DNA from: Herbaspirillum sp. GW103
Lineage (GTDB): Bacteria; Pseudomonadota; Gammaproteobacteria; Burkholderiales; Burkholderiaceae_D
Direction: 5' to 3'
NCBI RefSeq assembly: GCF_000261365.1
Contig: NZ_AJVC01000004.1
Span: 186,001 to 250,000 of the forward strand
Length of the DNA: 64,000 nucleotides
Positions 9,616 through 18,027 of the stretch are shown one piece after another; within the stretch, counting starts at the first letter, position 1; every line of letters starts with the position of its first letter. A model generated the notes under the pieces. It made no database searches and was not told where the DNA came from. It worked only from the letters and a program-made list of their open reading frames with translations. The position numbers and the translations under genes were made by a program.

Positions 9616-9846
9616 TCAGCCGCGCGCCTTCGACAGCACCACCAGCCAGCGGCGCAACAACAGGATTTCAACATGGCCAGGCTCGATGCCCGCGCTGCAC
9701 TCGATCACCGGATTGACCCGGTAACGGCGCACGTAGGTATCACGGCAGATGAAGATTTCGCGGCGACCCAGGCGGATGGCCAGCGAAGACGGGGTGGACG
9801 ATGCAACAGCGAAGCGAGCGTCGGAAGCAAGATCAAAGTGGGTCAT
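9616..9846 (-). CDS. Small hypothetical protein under LexA-type control
   Basis: 76 codons, no family recognised. The predicted product is basic and compact, with a Phe/Ile/Val/Tyr-rich centre (REIFICRDTYVRRYRV) and a C-terminal hydrophobic helix-like stretch (VEILLLRRWLVVL). It has a good ribosome site (AAGAGGAA about 9 bp before the ATG). A near-consensus LexA box lies about 50 bp upstream of the start, so it should be part of the SOS regulon. It converges on the ABC ATPase gene and is separated from the cyanate cluster. What it does in the SOS response is unknown. Confidence 0.65.
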   Translation of the reverse strand: MTHFDLASDARFAVASSTPSSLAIRLGRREIFICRDTYVRRYRVNPVIECSAGIEPGHVEILLLRRWLVVLSKARG

Positions 9847-9890
9847 GGCAGCGATTCCTCTTCTTGTCGATAGGAGGCTTCACTTTAGCA

Positions 9891-9930
9891 CAGTACTGTA
9901 TGAATACACAGTATTTTTTATACAGTACTG
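9891..9930 (-). promoter_or_regulatory. LexA (SOS) box nested in a longer inverted repeat
   Basis: TACTGTATGAATACACAGTA at 9894-9913 fits the CTGT-N8-ACAG LexA operator with extended TA ends. Around it, CAGTACTGTAT (9891-9901) and ATACAGTACTG (9920-9930) make an 11-bp perfect inverted repeat, so a second CTGTAT/ATACAG pairing overlaps the first. It lies upstream of the 76-codon minus-strand gene and downstream of the TAXI gene, so the small gene is the only plausible target. Confidence 0.85.
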
Positions 9931-9997
9931 GTCGCGCCATGGCGAGCATACAACAGCCCCGCTGCCCTGCCCCGTACAGCCTGCCGCAATGTGGCGC

Positions 9998-11416
9998 TCA
10001 GGCCACACCCGCTGCCAGCCGGGCACGGACGAAGCCGATGTGCTCACGCAACACGTAGAACTGGTCGGCAAAGGCCAGCGGCATCTTCATGCGATTGACC
10101 GCCATCTCGATCTCGTCGAGCCGCCTGAGCATCTCCGCCTGTTCCTCGGGCGACTCCCGCGACACGCCGCGCTCCAGCGCAATGAGCTCGCCATACCAGC
10201 GATAGATGCGCGAGCGCACACGCCAGCCATACAGCATCGGCACCAGGCGCACTCCCGGAATCAACAGCAGGATCACCGGCAGCACGATCACCACCGCACG
10301 GTCCACCAGGCTGGCCAGCCAGAACGGCAAGGTGCGATAAAAGAAAGTCTTGCCGGACTTGTAGTAGCGCGCGGCATCATCGCTGATCGGATATTCATGC
10401 TCCAGCGGTGCCGGGAATTCCCCCGCCTTCTGCAGCACGTTGGCCTTGCCGTGAACCTCGCGCGCGGCCGCGATGAGCAGGTCCGAGAGCGCCGGATGCA
10501 GATCCTCCCGCGCTACCAGTTCGGCCGTGGGCGCAATGAGCTGCGTATCCCGCGCCGGCAGGTTGCGCGCCAGGTCGAACACGCCCATGGGTATCTTCAA
10601 AGTATTGAGATAACGGAAACGCCGCACATAGGCATCGGCCTGCGAGAAATCCAGCAGCCGGATACCCGGCGCACGCAAGAGCTTGCCCATGGTTGCCACC
10701 GACACCGAATCGCCCATCAGGAAAGCCGCATCGATCTTGCCGCTGGTCAGCGCCTGGGCCGCCTCATCGCCGCCAATGTTCAAGAGCTGCGTACCGCCGC
10801 CGGGCTCCACGCCATTGGCCTTGAGCAGCGTCGCCGCCAGCACGCTGGAACCACTGCCCTGTCCGCCAATGGCGATGCGCTTGCCGGCCAGCTCCGACAA
10901 CTGGCGCAGCAGCGGCGCCGGACGACCATCCTCGCGCGGCGGCGGCGCGCGGTAATACACCGATACCGGCACATAGGAAATGCTGCCCAGCGATACCAGC
11001 GGCGCCAGCGATTCAACCGGCACCGCGCCGGCCAGGCCACCCTGCACGAACCCCACATCCACATTCTGGTCCGGATCGGCCAGGCGCTTGAGGTTGTCCA
11101 GCGACCCGCCCGTCTCGATGATGTCCAGGCGGATGCCATCGCGCGCCAGCAAAGCCTTGTAGCGCTCGGCCACGCGCCAGAAATTGCTGTCCTTGGGACC
11201 GGCGGCAATGGTGATGGAAGAGGGCGGCGCAGGCCGGATCAACCAGATCACCAGCCATGCGCCCACCAGGATCAGCAGGATGATGGGACCAAAGCTGACG
11301 GCCAGATCGCGCCAGGAGATGGCCACGAAGCGCGCCCGGATCCGGGTCGCCGAGGGCGCATAGGCGGAGAGTTTCTTGTCTTTGAGCATGCGCGCTATTC
11401 TAGCCGCGCATTCCAC
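9998..11416 (-). CDS. TAXI-family TRAP solute-binding protein, membrane-anchored at both ends
   Basis: 472 residues. A short basic N terminus is followed by a membrane span (about residues 38-61), then a TAXI-type periplasmic binding domain starting at the SITIAAGPKDSNFW motif. A second span lies near residues 372-392, followed by an ~80-residue probably cytoplasmic, helix-rich tail. Classical TAXI proteins are soluble and work with a DctQM-type permease; none is encoded here. It sits 33 bp behind cynS on the same strand, so it is likely co-transcribed with cyanase. An alternative start at 11389 is possible; the first ATG has AGGTGG directly before it. Confidence 0.83.
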   Translation of the reverse strand: MECAARIARMLKDKKLSAYAPSATRIRARFVAISWRDLAVSFGPIILLILVGAWLVIWLIRPAPPSSITIAAGPKDSNFWRVAERYKALLARDGIRLDIIETGGSLDNLKRLADPDQNVDVGFVQGGLAGAVPVESLAPLVSLGSISYVPVSVYYRAPPPREDGRPAPLLRQLSELAGKRIAIGGQGSGSSVLAATLLKANGVEPGGGTQLLNIGGDEAAQALTSGKIDAAFLMGDSVSVATMGKLLRAPGIRLLDFSQADAYVRRFRYLNTLKIPMGVFDLARNLPARDTQLIAPTAELVAREDLHPALSDLLIAAAREVHGKANVLQKAGEFPAPLEHEYPISDDAARYYKSGKTFFYRTLPFWLASLVDRAVVIVLPVILLLIPGVRLVPMLYGWRVRSRIYRWYGELIALERGVSRESPEEQAEMLRRLDEIEMAVNRMKMPLAFADQFYVLREHIGFVRARLAAGVA

Positions 11417-11449
11417 CTTTGCATCGCCGCGCTTGTAACCCGATGTGAA

Positions 11450-11893
11450 TCAATAGGTCTTGTAGGGCAGGAACTTGCCCGACAGCATCACATTGACGCG
11501 ATCGCCATTGGGATCGGCCTGGCGCTGGATATCCATCTTGAAATCGATGGCACTCATGATGCCGTCGCCAAACTCCTCGTGGATCAGCTCCTTGATGGTG
11601 CTGCCATAGACATTGACGATCTCGTACCAGCGATAGATCAGCGGATCGGTCGGCACCGAAGTCGGCAGCGAACCCTTGTAGGGCACGATCTGCAACCACA
11701 GGGTCTCTTCATCAGTGAGCTCGAACATCTCCTGCGCCACGGCCGCCTGCTTGGCCGTCAAGGTCATCTGGCCCAACATGGCAGCGGTGGTCCACTCCTT
11801 GCTCTGGCCGATGCGCTCGGCGATCTGGGCCCAGGTCAACTTCTTGCTGACCTTGGCAGTGACGATCTTCTGGGTAACCTGGTTGCGGTCCAT
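11450..11893 (-). CDS. cynS: Cyanase (cyanate hydratase)
   Basis: 147 residues covering the whole family length. It converts cyanate plus bicarbonate to ammonia and CO2. The N-terminal part is a helix-turn-helix-like bundle; the C-terminal catalytic dimer domain shows the three active-site residues as Arg88 (YRWYEI), Glu91 and Ser114 (IMSAIDF), matching Arg96, Glu99 and Ser122 of the E. coli enzyme. It ends FLPYKTY, close to the usual C terminus. A strong AAGGAGAG ribosome site precedes the ATG. A separate promoter region shared with the cyanate transporter operon lies 40-100 bp upstream. Confidence 0.97.
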   Translation of the reverse strand: MDRNQVTQKIVTAKVSKKLTWAQIAERIGQSKEWTTAAMLGQMTLTAKQAAVAQEMFELTDEETLWLQIVPYKGSLPTSVPTDPLIYRWYEIVNVYGSTIKELIHEEFGDGIMSAIDFKMDIQRQADPNGDRVNVMLSGKFLPYKTY

Positions 11894-11930
11894 GCTCTCT
11901 CTCCTTGTGGTGGACGAAAAATGAAAGTCG

Positions 11931-11988
11931 ACGACACGTTGTAGTCCGCGCCATCGATTCTGACGAAACGGTGCTGCACAATGACGAT
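11931..11988 (-). promoter_or_regulatory. Composite regulatory element upstream of cynS (copy A)
   Basis: Two sub-elements that recur upstream of the transporter operon at 15241-15320. On the plus strand they are ACGACA-N2-TTGTAGT at 11931-11945 and a 28-bp block at 11961-11988 that begins TGACGA and repeats ATGACGA 21 bp later, with GCTGCA between. The 28-bp block matches copy B at 23 of 28 positions without gaps. This is probably the binding site of a cluster-specific regulator; which one is unknown. Confidence 0.6.
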
Positions 11989-12026
11989 ATAAACGGACGA
12001 AATGGCAGCTCTGCCTGCCCTCCCCT

Positions 12027-12881
12027 TCAGGCGGCCGCCTGCTCCAGTCCCGGCATCACGATGCGGGTCGGCAGGCGCACCGCGCCGCTGGCCTGCGCCG
12101 CCTGGATCTGGCGCGAGCGATGCACCAGGAAATCGACCAGGTGATTGCGGATGCGATAGAACTGCGGATCGTGGTGCATGCCTTCGCGCGTACGATTCTT
12201 GGGCAGCGTATTGACGACCACCTCGGCGATGCAGGCCTGCGGGCCGTTGGACATGAGGAAGATCTTGTCGGCCAGCAGGATGGCTTCATCCACGTCATGG
12301 GTAATCATGAACACGGTCTGGTGCGTGGCTGCGCAGATCTTGAGCAACTCGTCCTGCACCACGCCACGTGTCAAGGCATCGAGTGCGCCGAAGGGCTCAT
12401 CCATCAGCAGCATCTTGGGCTCGATGGAAAAGGCACGCGCAATGCCCACGCGCTGCTTCATGCCGCCCGAGAGTTCGGAGGGCTTTTTATGTTCAGCGCC
12501 CTTCAAGCCGACCATCTCGATGAAGCGGCGCGCATGCTCCTCGGCCTGCTCGCGCGACCAGTCCGGCCAGCGCGAACGTACCGCGAACACCACGTTGCCC
12601 AGCACGCTGAACCAGGGCATGAGCGCGTGACTCTGGAACACTACACCCCGGTCCAGGCTCGGTCCCTTGACCTCCCGCCGGTCCATGATGACCACACCCT
12701 CGCTGGCCGCCTCCAGCCCGGCCAGCACATTGAGGATGGTGGTCTTGCCACAGCCCGAGTGCCCGATCACGCAGACGAACTCGCCACGGTCGATGCCGAA
12801 GGACACCTGCTCGAATACCGGCGGCGCACCTGCCACATAGCGCTTGGCCAGGCCCTGCACGCTCAGAAAATTGTGGTCCAT
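12027..12881 (-). CDS. Nitrate/cyanate-type ABC transporter ATP-binding protein
   Basis: 284 residues, NrtD/CynD/SsuB family. Walker [11 protein letters not shown]-loop [11 protein letters not shown], signature [15 protein letters not shown], Walker [13 protein letters not shown] and the His switch (ITHDVDEA) are visible. The start is the ATG with AAGGGAG seven bases upstream, 13 bp after the permease stop; a further in-frame ATG at 12905 would overlap the permease and lacks a good site. Third gene of the substrate-binding protein/permease/ATPase operon that sits next to cynS, so cyanate is the likely cargo. Nitrate or nitrite remains possible for the family. Confidence 0.9.
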   Translation of the reverse strand: MDHNFLSVQGLAKRYVAGAPPVFEQVSFGIDRGEFVCVIGHSGCGKTTILNVLAGLEAASEGVVIMDRREVKGPSLDRGVVFQSHALMPWFSVLGNVVFAVRSRWPDWSREQAEEHARRFIEMVGLKGAEHKKPSELSGGMKQRVGIARAFSIEPKMLLMDEPFGALDALTRGVVQDELLKICAATHQTVFMITHDVDEAILLADKIFLMSNGPQACIAEVVVNTLPKNRTREGMHHDPQFYRIRNHLVDFLVHRSRQIQAAQASGAVRLPTRIVMPGLEQAAA

Positions 12882-12894
12882 GCTGCTGCTCCCT

Positions 12895-13746
12895 TCATTC
12901 GACATAGGTCACCCACTTCTGCAGCCGTGCGAAGATCAGGTCCAGCACCATGCCGGTCACGCCGATGACGAGGATGGCGAAGATCACGCTGGTCAGCGAG
13001 AGGTTGTTCCATTCGTTCCAGACGAAGTAGCCGATACCGGTACCGCCTACCAGCATCTCGGCCGCCACGATCACCAGCCAGGCGATGCCCATGGAGATGC
13101 GCATGCCGGTCAGGATGGTCGGTGCCGCCGCCGGCAGGATCACCAGGAAGGCACGCCGCAGCGGATTCACCTCCAGGGTCTTGGCCACGTTCAACCAGTC
13201 GCGCCGTACCGAGGCCACACCGAAGGCCGTGTTCATCAGCATCGGCCACACCGAGCAGATGAAGATCACGAACACCCCCGACACCGAGGAATCCTTGATG
13301 GTGTAGAGCGCCAGCGGCATCCAGGCCAGCGGCGAGATCGGTTTCAAGATCTGGATGAAGGGATCGAGTGCACGCCGCATCAGCGGCGACATCCCCAGCA
13401 GGAAGCCCAGCGGCACCGCCACCACCGCCGCAATGGCAAACCCCAGTGCGACCCGCCCCAGCGAATAGGCCAGCTGGATGCCGATGCCCTTGTCGTTGGG
13501 ACCGTTGTCGTAGAAGGGATTGGCCAATTCCTTGCGCATCGTCTCGCCCATCTGCGCAAGTCCCGGGAAGCCGTCGCGCTTGGGGGCAGCGCTGCTCTTG
13601 CCCATCAGTTTGGCGTACTCATCCTGGGCGGCGCTGGCGGTACTTTCCCTGGGCAAGGTGGCCAGGTGCCACACCATCAGCAGCACCGCCAGCAACAGCA
13701 CGGAAATGAGCGCGGCACGCCAGCCGAGATGCTGCGTGGGCATCAT
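12895..13746 (-). CDS. Nitrate/cyanate-type ABC transporter permease
   Basis: 283 residues starting MMPTQHLGW, with about six to seven membrane spans and the EAA-like loop ([15 protein letters not shown]) followed by [15 protein letters not shown], typical of NrtB/CmpB/SsuC permeases. A periplasmic loop after the first span carries a charged insert, as in NrtB proteins. Start and the stop of the substrate-binding gene overlap as ATGATG/ATGA, with GGAG just upstream, indicating translational coupling. Much longer open frames upstream are only antisense or out-of-frame readings of the binding-protein gene. Confidence 0.91.
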   Translation of the reverse strand: MMPTQHLGWRAALISVLLLAVLLMVWHLATLPRESTASAAQDEYAKLMGKSSAAPKRDGFPGLAQMGETMRKELANPFYDNGPNDKGIGIQLAYSLGRVALGFAIAAVVAVPLGFLLGMSPLMRRALDPFIQILKPISPLAWMPLALYTIKDSSVSGVFVIFICSVWPMLMNTAFGVASVRRDWLNVAKTLEVNPLRRAFLVILPAAAPTILTGMRISMGIAWLVIVAAEMLVGGTGIGYFVWNEWNNLSLTSVIFAILVIGVTGMVLDLIFARLQKWVTYVE

Positions 13747-15146
13747 GCGCTCCTCTTGATGGCGAAGCTGTTCACGTAGGCATCGGCCTTGCTGGCGTCG
13801 AACTCCTTGCCCATGATGGCGTATTTGCGATAAGCCCCTTCCGGTACGGGCTGACCCAGTTCCTTCATGTGCTTCTTGGCCTCGGTCAACAGCAGCACCT
13901 TCTCGGTAATGGCCTTGTAGTTGACGTCGCCCTTGATGTAGCCCCAGCGCTTCATCTGGGTCAAGATCCACACGCCCATCGAATCCCACGGTACCGGGTC
14001 GAAGTCAGCCCGGCCCGGCACGTTCCTGACATTGCCCAGACCATCGGCGAAGCGACCGGTGAGCACCTGCTCCACGACCGTCTCCGGCTGGTTCAGGTAA
14101 GCCTGCGGCGAAATCACCTTGGCCACCAGCGAACGGTTGGAGGGATCACGCGCCATCGCGGCCGCCGTCAGCACGGCACGGAACAGCGCGGCAAAGGTAT
14201 TGGGATTGTGCTGGATGAATTCCTCGGATGCCCCGAAGGCGCAGCAGGGGTGACCGTCCCAGATCTCATTGGAAAGGATGTGAATGAAACCGACCTCGTC
14301 ATACACCGCACGCTGATTGAACGGGTCCGGACCAAGGAAGCCATCGATGTTGCCCGCCCGCAGATTGGCCACCATCTCCGGCGGCGGCGTGACGCGAATC
14401 TGCACGTCGCGATCCGGGTCCAGACCGTACTCGGCCAGGTAATAGCGCAAGAGGAAATTGTGCATCGAGTACTCGAAGGGCACGGCAAACTTGAACCCCT
14501 TCCATTGTTTGGGATCGCGCTTGTCCTTGTGCTTGGTGTGCAGCGTGATGGCCTGGCCATTGATGTTCTGGATGGTGGCCACGCGCATCTGCGTGGCATT
14601 GCTGCCCACGCCCATGGACATGGCCATCGGCATGGGCGAGAGGAAGTGCGAGGCGTCGTGTTCCTTGTTGATCATCTTGTCGCGGATCAGCGCCCAGCCG
14701 GCCGTCTTGTTCAAGGAGACGTTCAAGCCCTGTTTGCGGTAGAAGCCCAGCGGATCGGCCATGATGAGCGGCGCCGCACAGGTGATGGCGATGAAGCCGA
14801 TCTTGAGGTCCTTCTTTTCCAGCGCGCCATTCTTTTCCTGCGCCATGGCCTGCAGCGAGCCCAGCGGCAAGACGCTGGCAATGGCGGCGCGCGCTGCATT
14901 CTTGCCGACGGCCCGCAGGAAGTCCCGCCGCTCGGCCACGCGCGGGAAGAGCGAACGCATCAGCGCTTCTTCCACCACGTCATTGGTCAGGGTTTCCACA
15001 TCGCGGCCTCGCTGGAGGCGCTGCTGCTCGGCCAGCATATCGGCCTCGTGCTGCTGCTGGCTGGCGTGGCGGCCGCAGGAGCAGCCCTGCCCGGCGCGTT
15101 CGGCATCATAGGTGTGGAACAGATTGGTCTCTGGTGCGTCAGGCAT
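13743..15146 (-). CDS. CmpA/NrtA-family substrate-binding protein (probable cyanate binding)
   Basis: 467 residues. A typical NrtA/CmpA two-lobed binding domain starts around residue 112 (LKIGFIAITCAAPLIMA) and continues to the C terminus. A twin-arginine signal lies unusually far in, at RRDFLRAVG (residues 73-81) with a hydrophobic run after it, so export by Tat is likely. Upstream is a ~70-residue extension with GCSCGRH near residue 21 that resembles a metal-binding motif. An internal start at 14960 would give a conventional Tat signal, but the far ATG has a strong GGGGGAA site. First gene of the transporter operon. Confidence 0.9.
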   Translation of the reverse strand: MPDAPETNLFHTYDAERAGQGCSCGRHASQQQHEADMLAEQQRLQRGRDVETLTNDVVEEALMRSLFPRVAERRDFLRAVGKNAARAAIASVLPLGSLQAMAQEKNGALEKKDLKIGFIAITCAAPLIMADPLGFYRKQGLNVSLNKTAGWALIRDKMINKEHDASHFLSPMPMAMSMGVGSNATQMRVATIQNINGQAITLHTKHKDKRDPKQWKGFKFAVPFEYSMHNFLLRYYLAEYGLDPDRDVQIRVTPPPEMVANLRAGNIDGFLGPDPFNQRAVYDEVGFIHILSNEIWDGHPCCAFGASEEFIQHNPNTFAALFRAVLTAAAMARDPSNRSLVAKVISPQAYLNQPETVVEQVLTGRFADGLGNVRNVPGRADFDPVPWDSMGVWILTQMKRWGYIKGDVNYKAITEKVLLLTEAKKHMKELGQPVPEGAYRKYAIMGKEFDASKADAYVNSFAIKRSA

Positions 15147-15240
15147 GATTCCCCCGTTTGGTGAGTGTGAGGTGAGTTGCTGCGTTCACCTGATCCACCT
15201 GCAAGGGATTTGCCAGCCCGCTGCAATACGTCATGAGCTC

Positions 15241-15320
15241 ACGACATCTTGTAGTGCTGCCACTACAAGCAGCGTGGATCACATCGTCAGAATGACGAAA
15301 ACGCGCTGCAAAATGACGAC
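15241..15320 (-). promoter_or_regulatory. Composite regulatory element upstream of the cyanate transporter operon (copy B)
   Basis: It contains ACGACA-N2-TTGTAGT (15241-15255) extended into a perfect inverted repeat CTTGTAGTG-CTGC-CACTACAAG (15248-15269). A 28-bp block at 15293-15320 beginning TGACGA and repeating ATGACGA 21 bp on is 23/28 identical to the block before cynS. The spacing between sub-elements is 52 bp here and 30 bp at cynS, a difference of 22 bp, about two helix turns. It lies 95-175 bp before the substrate-binding protein start. Confidence 0.65.
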
Positions 15321-15336
15321 AGACGCACCAACGCGC

Positions 15337-15999
15337 TCACACCGGCAGCAACTGGTGCCGCACCGCATACATGGCGATGCCCACATCATTGGAAGCGCCG
15401 GTCTTCTCCAGGATGCGGCTGCGATAGGTGCTCACCGTATTGGGGCTCAGCTCCAGCTGGTCGGCGATTTCCTTGACGCTGCGCCCGGCGGCGATCAGCT
15501 GGAAGACCTGGTATTCGCGGTGCGACAGGCTCTCGTGTGCGGCCCGCTGCGGGGCCGTGGCACGCTGGGCCAGGCCGGAGGCCAGGGTCTCGGCCATCTG
15601 CGCGCTCACGTAGAGGCCGCCCCCGGCGGCCTTGCGGATGGCCTCCACCAGTTGCCCGGGGTCGGTGCTTTTGTTGAGATAGCCTGCTGCGCCCAGCTTG
15701 TAGCAGCGGGCCGCGTATTGTTTCTCGGGATAGGTGGACAGCATCAGCACGGGCAGGCGCGGCATCTCCTGCTTGATCTGGCGCAGCACATCCAATCCGT
15801 CCTGCTGGGGGATGGCGATGTCCAGCAGCACCAGGTCGATCGCTTCGACCCGCGCACTGTGCAGCACCTCCGGTCCGCTGGCGCATTCGGCAGCGACCAC
15901 GATATCGGGGGTATCCGCCAGGATCTGCTTCAAGCCCTCGCGCACGATGCGATGATCGTCGCACAGCAGGATGCGGATGTTGTCGCCGGGCTTGCTCAT
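15337..15999 (-). CDS. NarL/FixJ-type response regulator
   Basis: 220 residues. The receiver domain has the acidic pocket (LLCDDH), phospho-acceptor Asp in DLVLLDIA, and the conserved Lys (NKST). The C-terminal LuxR-type helix-turn-helix (LSHREYQVFQLIAAGRSVKEIA) binds DNA. The start ATG overlaps the stop of the upstream histidine-kinase gene by four bases, so the pair is co-translated. It lies directly upstream of the cyanate transporter operon, separated by the 190-bp region holding copy B of the repeated element. It is therefore the first candidate regulator of the cluster. Confidence 0.93.
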   Translation of the reverse strand: MSKPGDNIRILLCDDHRIVREGLKQILADTPDIVVAAECASGPEVLHSARVEAIDLVLLDIAIPQQDGLDVLRQIKQEMPRLPVLMLSTYPEKQYAARCYKLGAAGYLNKSTDPGQLVEAIRKAAGGGLYVSAQMAETLASGLAQRATAPQRAAHESLSHREYQVFQLIAAGRSVKEIADQLELSPNTVSTYRSRILEKTGASNDVGIAMYAVRHQLLPV

Positions 16000-17198
16000 G
16001 GCACCTCCCGGCTGGCGTGATGAGGCAGACGCAGGCAGACCAGCGTCCCCGGCCTGCCGTGCTCTGGTGCAAAACGCGCACCAGCAATGCTCAGTGCGCC
16101 ACCGAAGTGCAAGGCGCGCTCGCGCATGCCCATCACCCCATAAGACGTGGCCGCTTCCTGCGCGGCGCGGGGCGTGCCCACGCCATCGTCTTCCACTTCC
16201 ATGCGCAGTTCTGCCGGGGTGAGGTGGACCGCGATGCGCACCTGCGTGGCCTGCGCGTGGCGCGCCACGTTGGAGAGCATTTCCTGGAAGATGCGAAACG
16301 CCGCCGTGGCCTTGGCGCCATCCGGCACGAAGGCCTCCGGCGCGATATCGAACTCGACCTCGCAGGGCAATTCGGTGGCTTCGGAGAATTCCTGCACCTG
16401 CCATTCCAGCGCGGCGATCAGGCCCTGGTGATCGAGGATGCTGGGGCGCAGGTCGGTGATGATGCGTCCCACGTTGTCCACGGCAGTTTCGATCAGGCGG
16501 CTCATGGCCTCGCACTTGCGCGCTACCGGATCGAGATGGCTGACGCGCTTGGCCATCCAGTTCACGTCCAGTTTCAGGGCCACCAGAAGGCTGCCCAGTT
16601 CGTCGTGGATCTCGCGGGCAATCCGGGTGCGCTCGTCCTCGCGTACCGAGTGCGCATGCGCCGACAATTGCCGCACCTGACGCAGCGCCGCCGACAGCTC
16701 GCGGGTACGCTCGGCCACGCGCACTTCCAGTTCGGCCTTGGCGCGCTGCAACTGTTCCTCGGCCTGGCGTCGCTTGGAGATATCGCTGAAGGCGATCACG
16801 GCCCCGCGCACCTGGCCGGCATCGATGATCTGGTAGGAGGAATATTCGGTGGCAAAGCAGCTGCCATCGGCGCGCCAGAACACTTCCTGGTCGACGCGGC
16901 AGGACTGGCCCTTGCGGAATGCCTTCAGGATCGGGCACTCGGCCTCGGGGTAATGGCCACCGTGCTCATGGCTGTGATGCACCAGCTCGTGCATGTTGCG
17001 CCCCAGCACCTCGACCGGCGCATAGCCCAGCATGGCCGCACCGGCGCGGTTGATGAAGGTGCAGCGGCCTTCCAGATCGATACCGTAGATGCCCTCGCCG
17101 GTGGAGTCCAGCAGCAGGGCCAGCTTGTCACGCAACAGGCCGCCCGGCGGGGACAGGGCCGCCGAGGCGAGAACGGGCAGGAAGGAATCGGCTTGCAT
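15996..17198 (-). CDS. PAS-domain sensor histidine kinase (HisKA_3 type)
   Basis: 400 residues, apparently soluble: no membrane span is visible. A PAS domain (about residues 25-150, with the LLDSTGEGIYGIDLEGRC start and IAFSDIS end) is followed by a coiled coil and a HisKA_3 dimerisation domain with the phospho-acceptor in REIHDELGSL. The C-terminal HATPase carries an N box (NVARHAQA) and G box (DDGVG). It is the cognate kinase of the overlapping response regulator. The start has GGAAGG close by; longer frames upstream lie antisense to the SDR gene. The PAS domain suggests an intracellular signal such as redox state or a small ligand. Confidence 0.92.
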   Translation of the reverse strand: MQADSFLPVLASAALSPPGGLLRDKLALLLDSTGEGIYGIDLEGRCTFINRAGAAMLGYAPVEVLGRNMHELVHHSHEHGGHYPEAECPILKAFRKGQSCRVDQEVFWRADGSCFATEYSSYQIIDAGQVRGAVIAFSDISKRRQAEEQLQRAKAELEVRVAERTRELSAALRQVRQLSAHAHSVREDERTRIAREIHDELGSLLVALKLDVNWMAKRVSHLDPVARKCEAMSRLIETAVDNVGRIITDLRPSILDHQGLIAALEWQVQEFSEATELPCEVEFDIAPEAFVPDGAKATAAFRIFQEMLSNVARHAQATQVRIAVHLTPAELRMEVEDDGVGTPRAAQEAATSYGVMGMRERALHFGGALSIAGARFAPEHGRPGTLVCLRLPHHASREVP

Positions 17199-17265
17199 GA
17201 TCCTTCCCGCCCGCAAGAGCCATGCCAGAAATTCCCTGGCGCGGGGCAGCGCAGGACGCTTGCGG

Positions 17266-18027
17266 CTAGGGCATGTACTGGCCGCCGTTGACGTCGATGA
17301 TCTGCCCGGTGACATAGCCCGACATCTGGTCCGACGCCAGGTAGAGGAAGGCACCGCTGCATTCGTCGGGCTCGCCGATGCGGCCCATGGGGATGGTCTT
17401 GCGGAAGCCCTCCAGCTGTTCCGGCGTGGTGAAGCGTTCCTGGAACGGCGTCATGATCACGCCCGGCGCCACCGCATTGACGCGGATCTTGTCGGCCAGC
17501 AATTCCTTGGCCATGCCGCGCGTGATGGTGCTCACGAAGCCTTTGGAGGCCGCATAGATCAGGGCACCGGGGCCACCGCCATGGCGTGCCGCCACCGAGG
17601 TCACGTTGATGATGTTGCCGCCGCCCTGAGCGCGCATGACGGGAATGACCGCCCGCGTGAAAGCCACCACCGAGCGGGCGTTGATGTTGATGATCTCGTC
17701 GAAGAGTTCATCGGTGACCATCTCCAGCGGTGCGCGCTTGACCAGCGCACCGGCGTTGTTGATGAGCACGTCGATGCGGCCCATCTGTTCCACGGCCTTG
17801 GTGATGGCGGCGTTGATGGCCGCCGTATCGCGCACATCCGCGCCGATGGTGATGGCCTTGCTGCCGGCGGCGCGCACTTCTGCGGCCACGGCCTCTGCCT
17901 CTTCCTTCGAACTGTTGTAGTGGACCACCACGTGCGCGCCACGTGCTGCGAAGGCGCGCGCGGCGGCCGCGCCGATACCGGTGCTCGCACCGCTGATGAA
18001 GACGACTTTACCTGCCAGATCCAGCAT
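17266..18027 (-). CDS. SDR-family NAD(P)-dependent oxidoreductase
   Basis: 253-residue classical short-chain dehydrogenase. Cofactor motif SGASTGIG near the N terminus, NNAGA, catalytic Ser (VTSVAA) and YAASK (Tyr/Lys) are intact; the C-terminal VNGGQYMP is typical. The substrate is unknown; sugar or polyol oxidoreductases and 3-oxoacyl reductases look alike at this level. Start at MLDLAG because GGAG lies six bases before it; an ATG five codons upstream is less well placed. It is followed after 67 bp by the histidine kinase on the same strand and preceded by an FCD-GntR gene that may control it. Confidence 0.9.
   Translation of the reverse strand: MLDLAGKVVFISGASTGIGAAAARAFAARGAHVVVHYNSSKEEAEAVAAEVRAAGSKAITIGADVRDTAAINAAITKAVEQMGRIDVLINNAGALVKRAPLEMVTDELFDEIININARSVVAFTRAVIPVMRAQGGGNIINVTSVAARHGGGPGALIYAASKGFVSTITRGMAKELLADKIRVNAVAPGVIMTPFQERFTTPEQLEGFRKTIPMGRIGEPDECSGAFLYLASDQMSGYVTGQIIDVNGGQYMP

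Noticed and set aside
15248..15269. CTTGTAGTG-CTGC-CACTACAAG as a terminator of the response-regulator gene
   Set aside because: No T run on either side and its left part recurs before cynS, so an operator is more likely.
16000..16938. Long N-terminal extension of the response regulator
   Set aside because: It is an out-of-frame reading of the histidine kinase; the receiver domain begins at the ATG at 15999, which overlaps the kinase stop.
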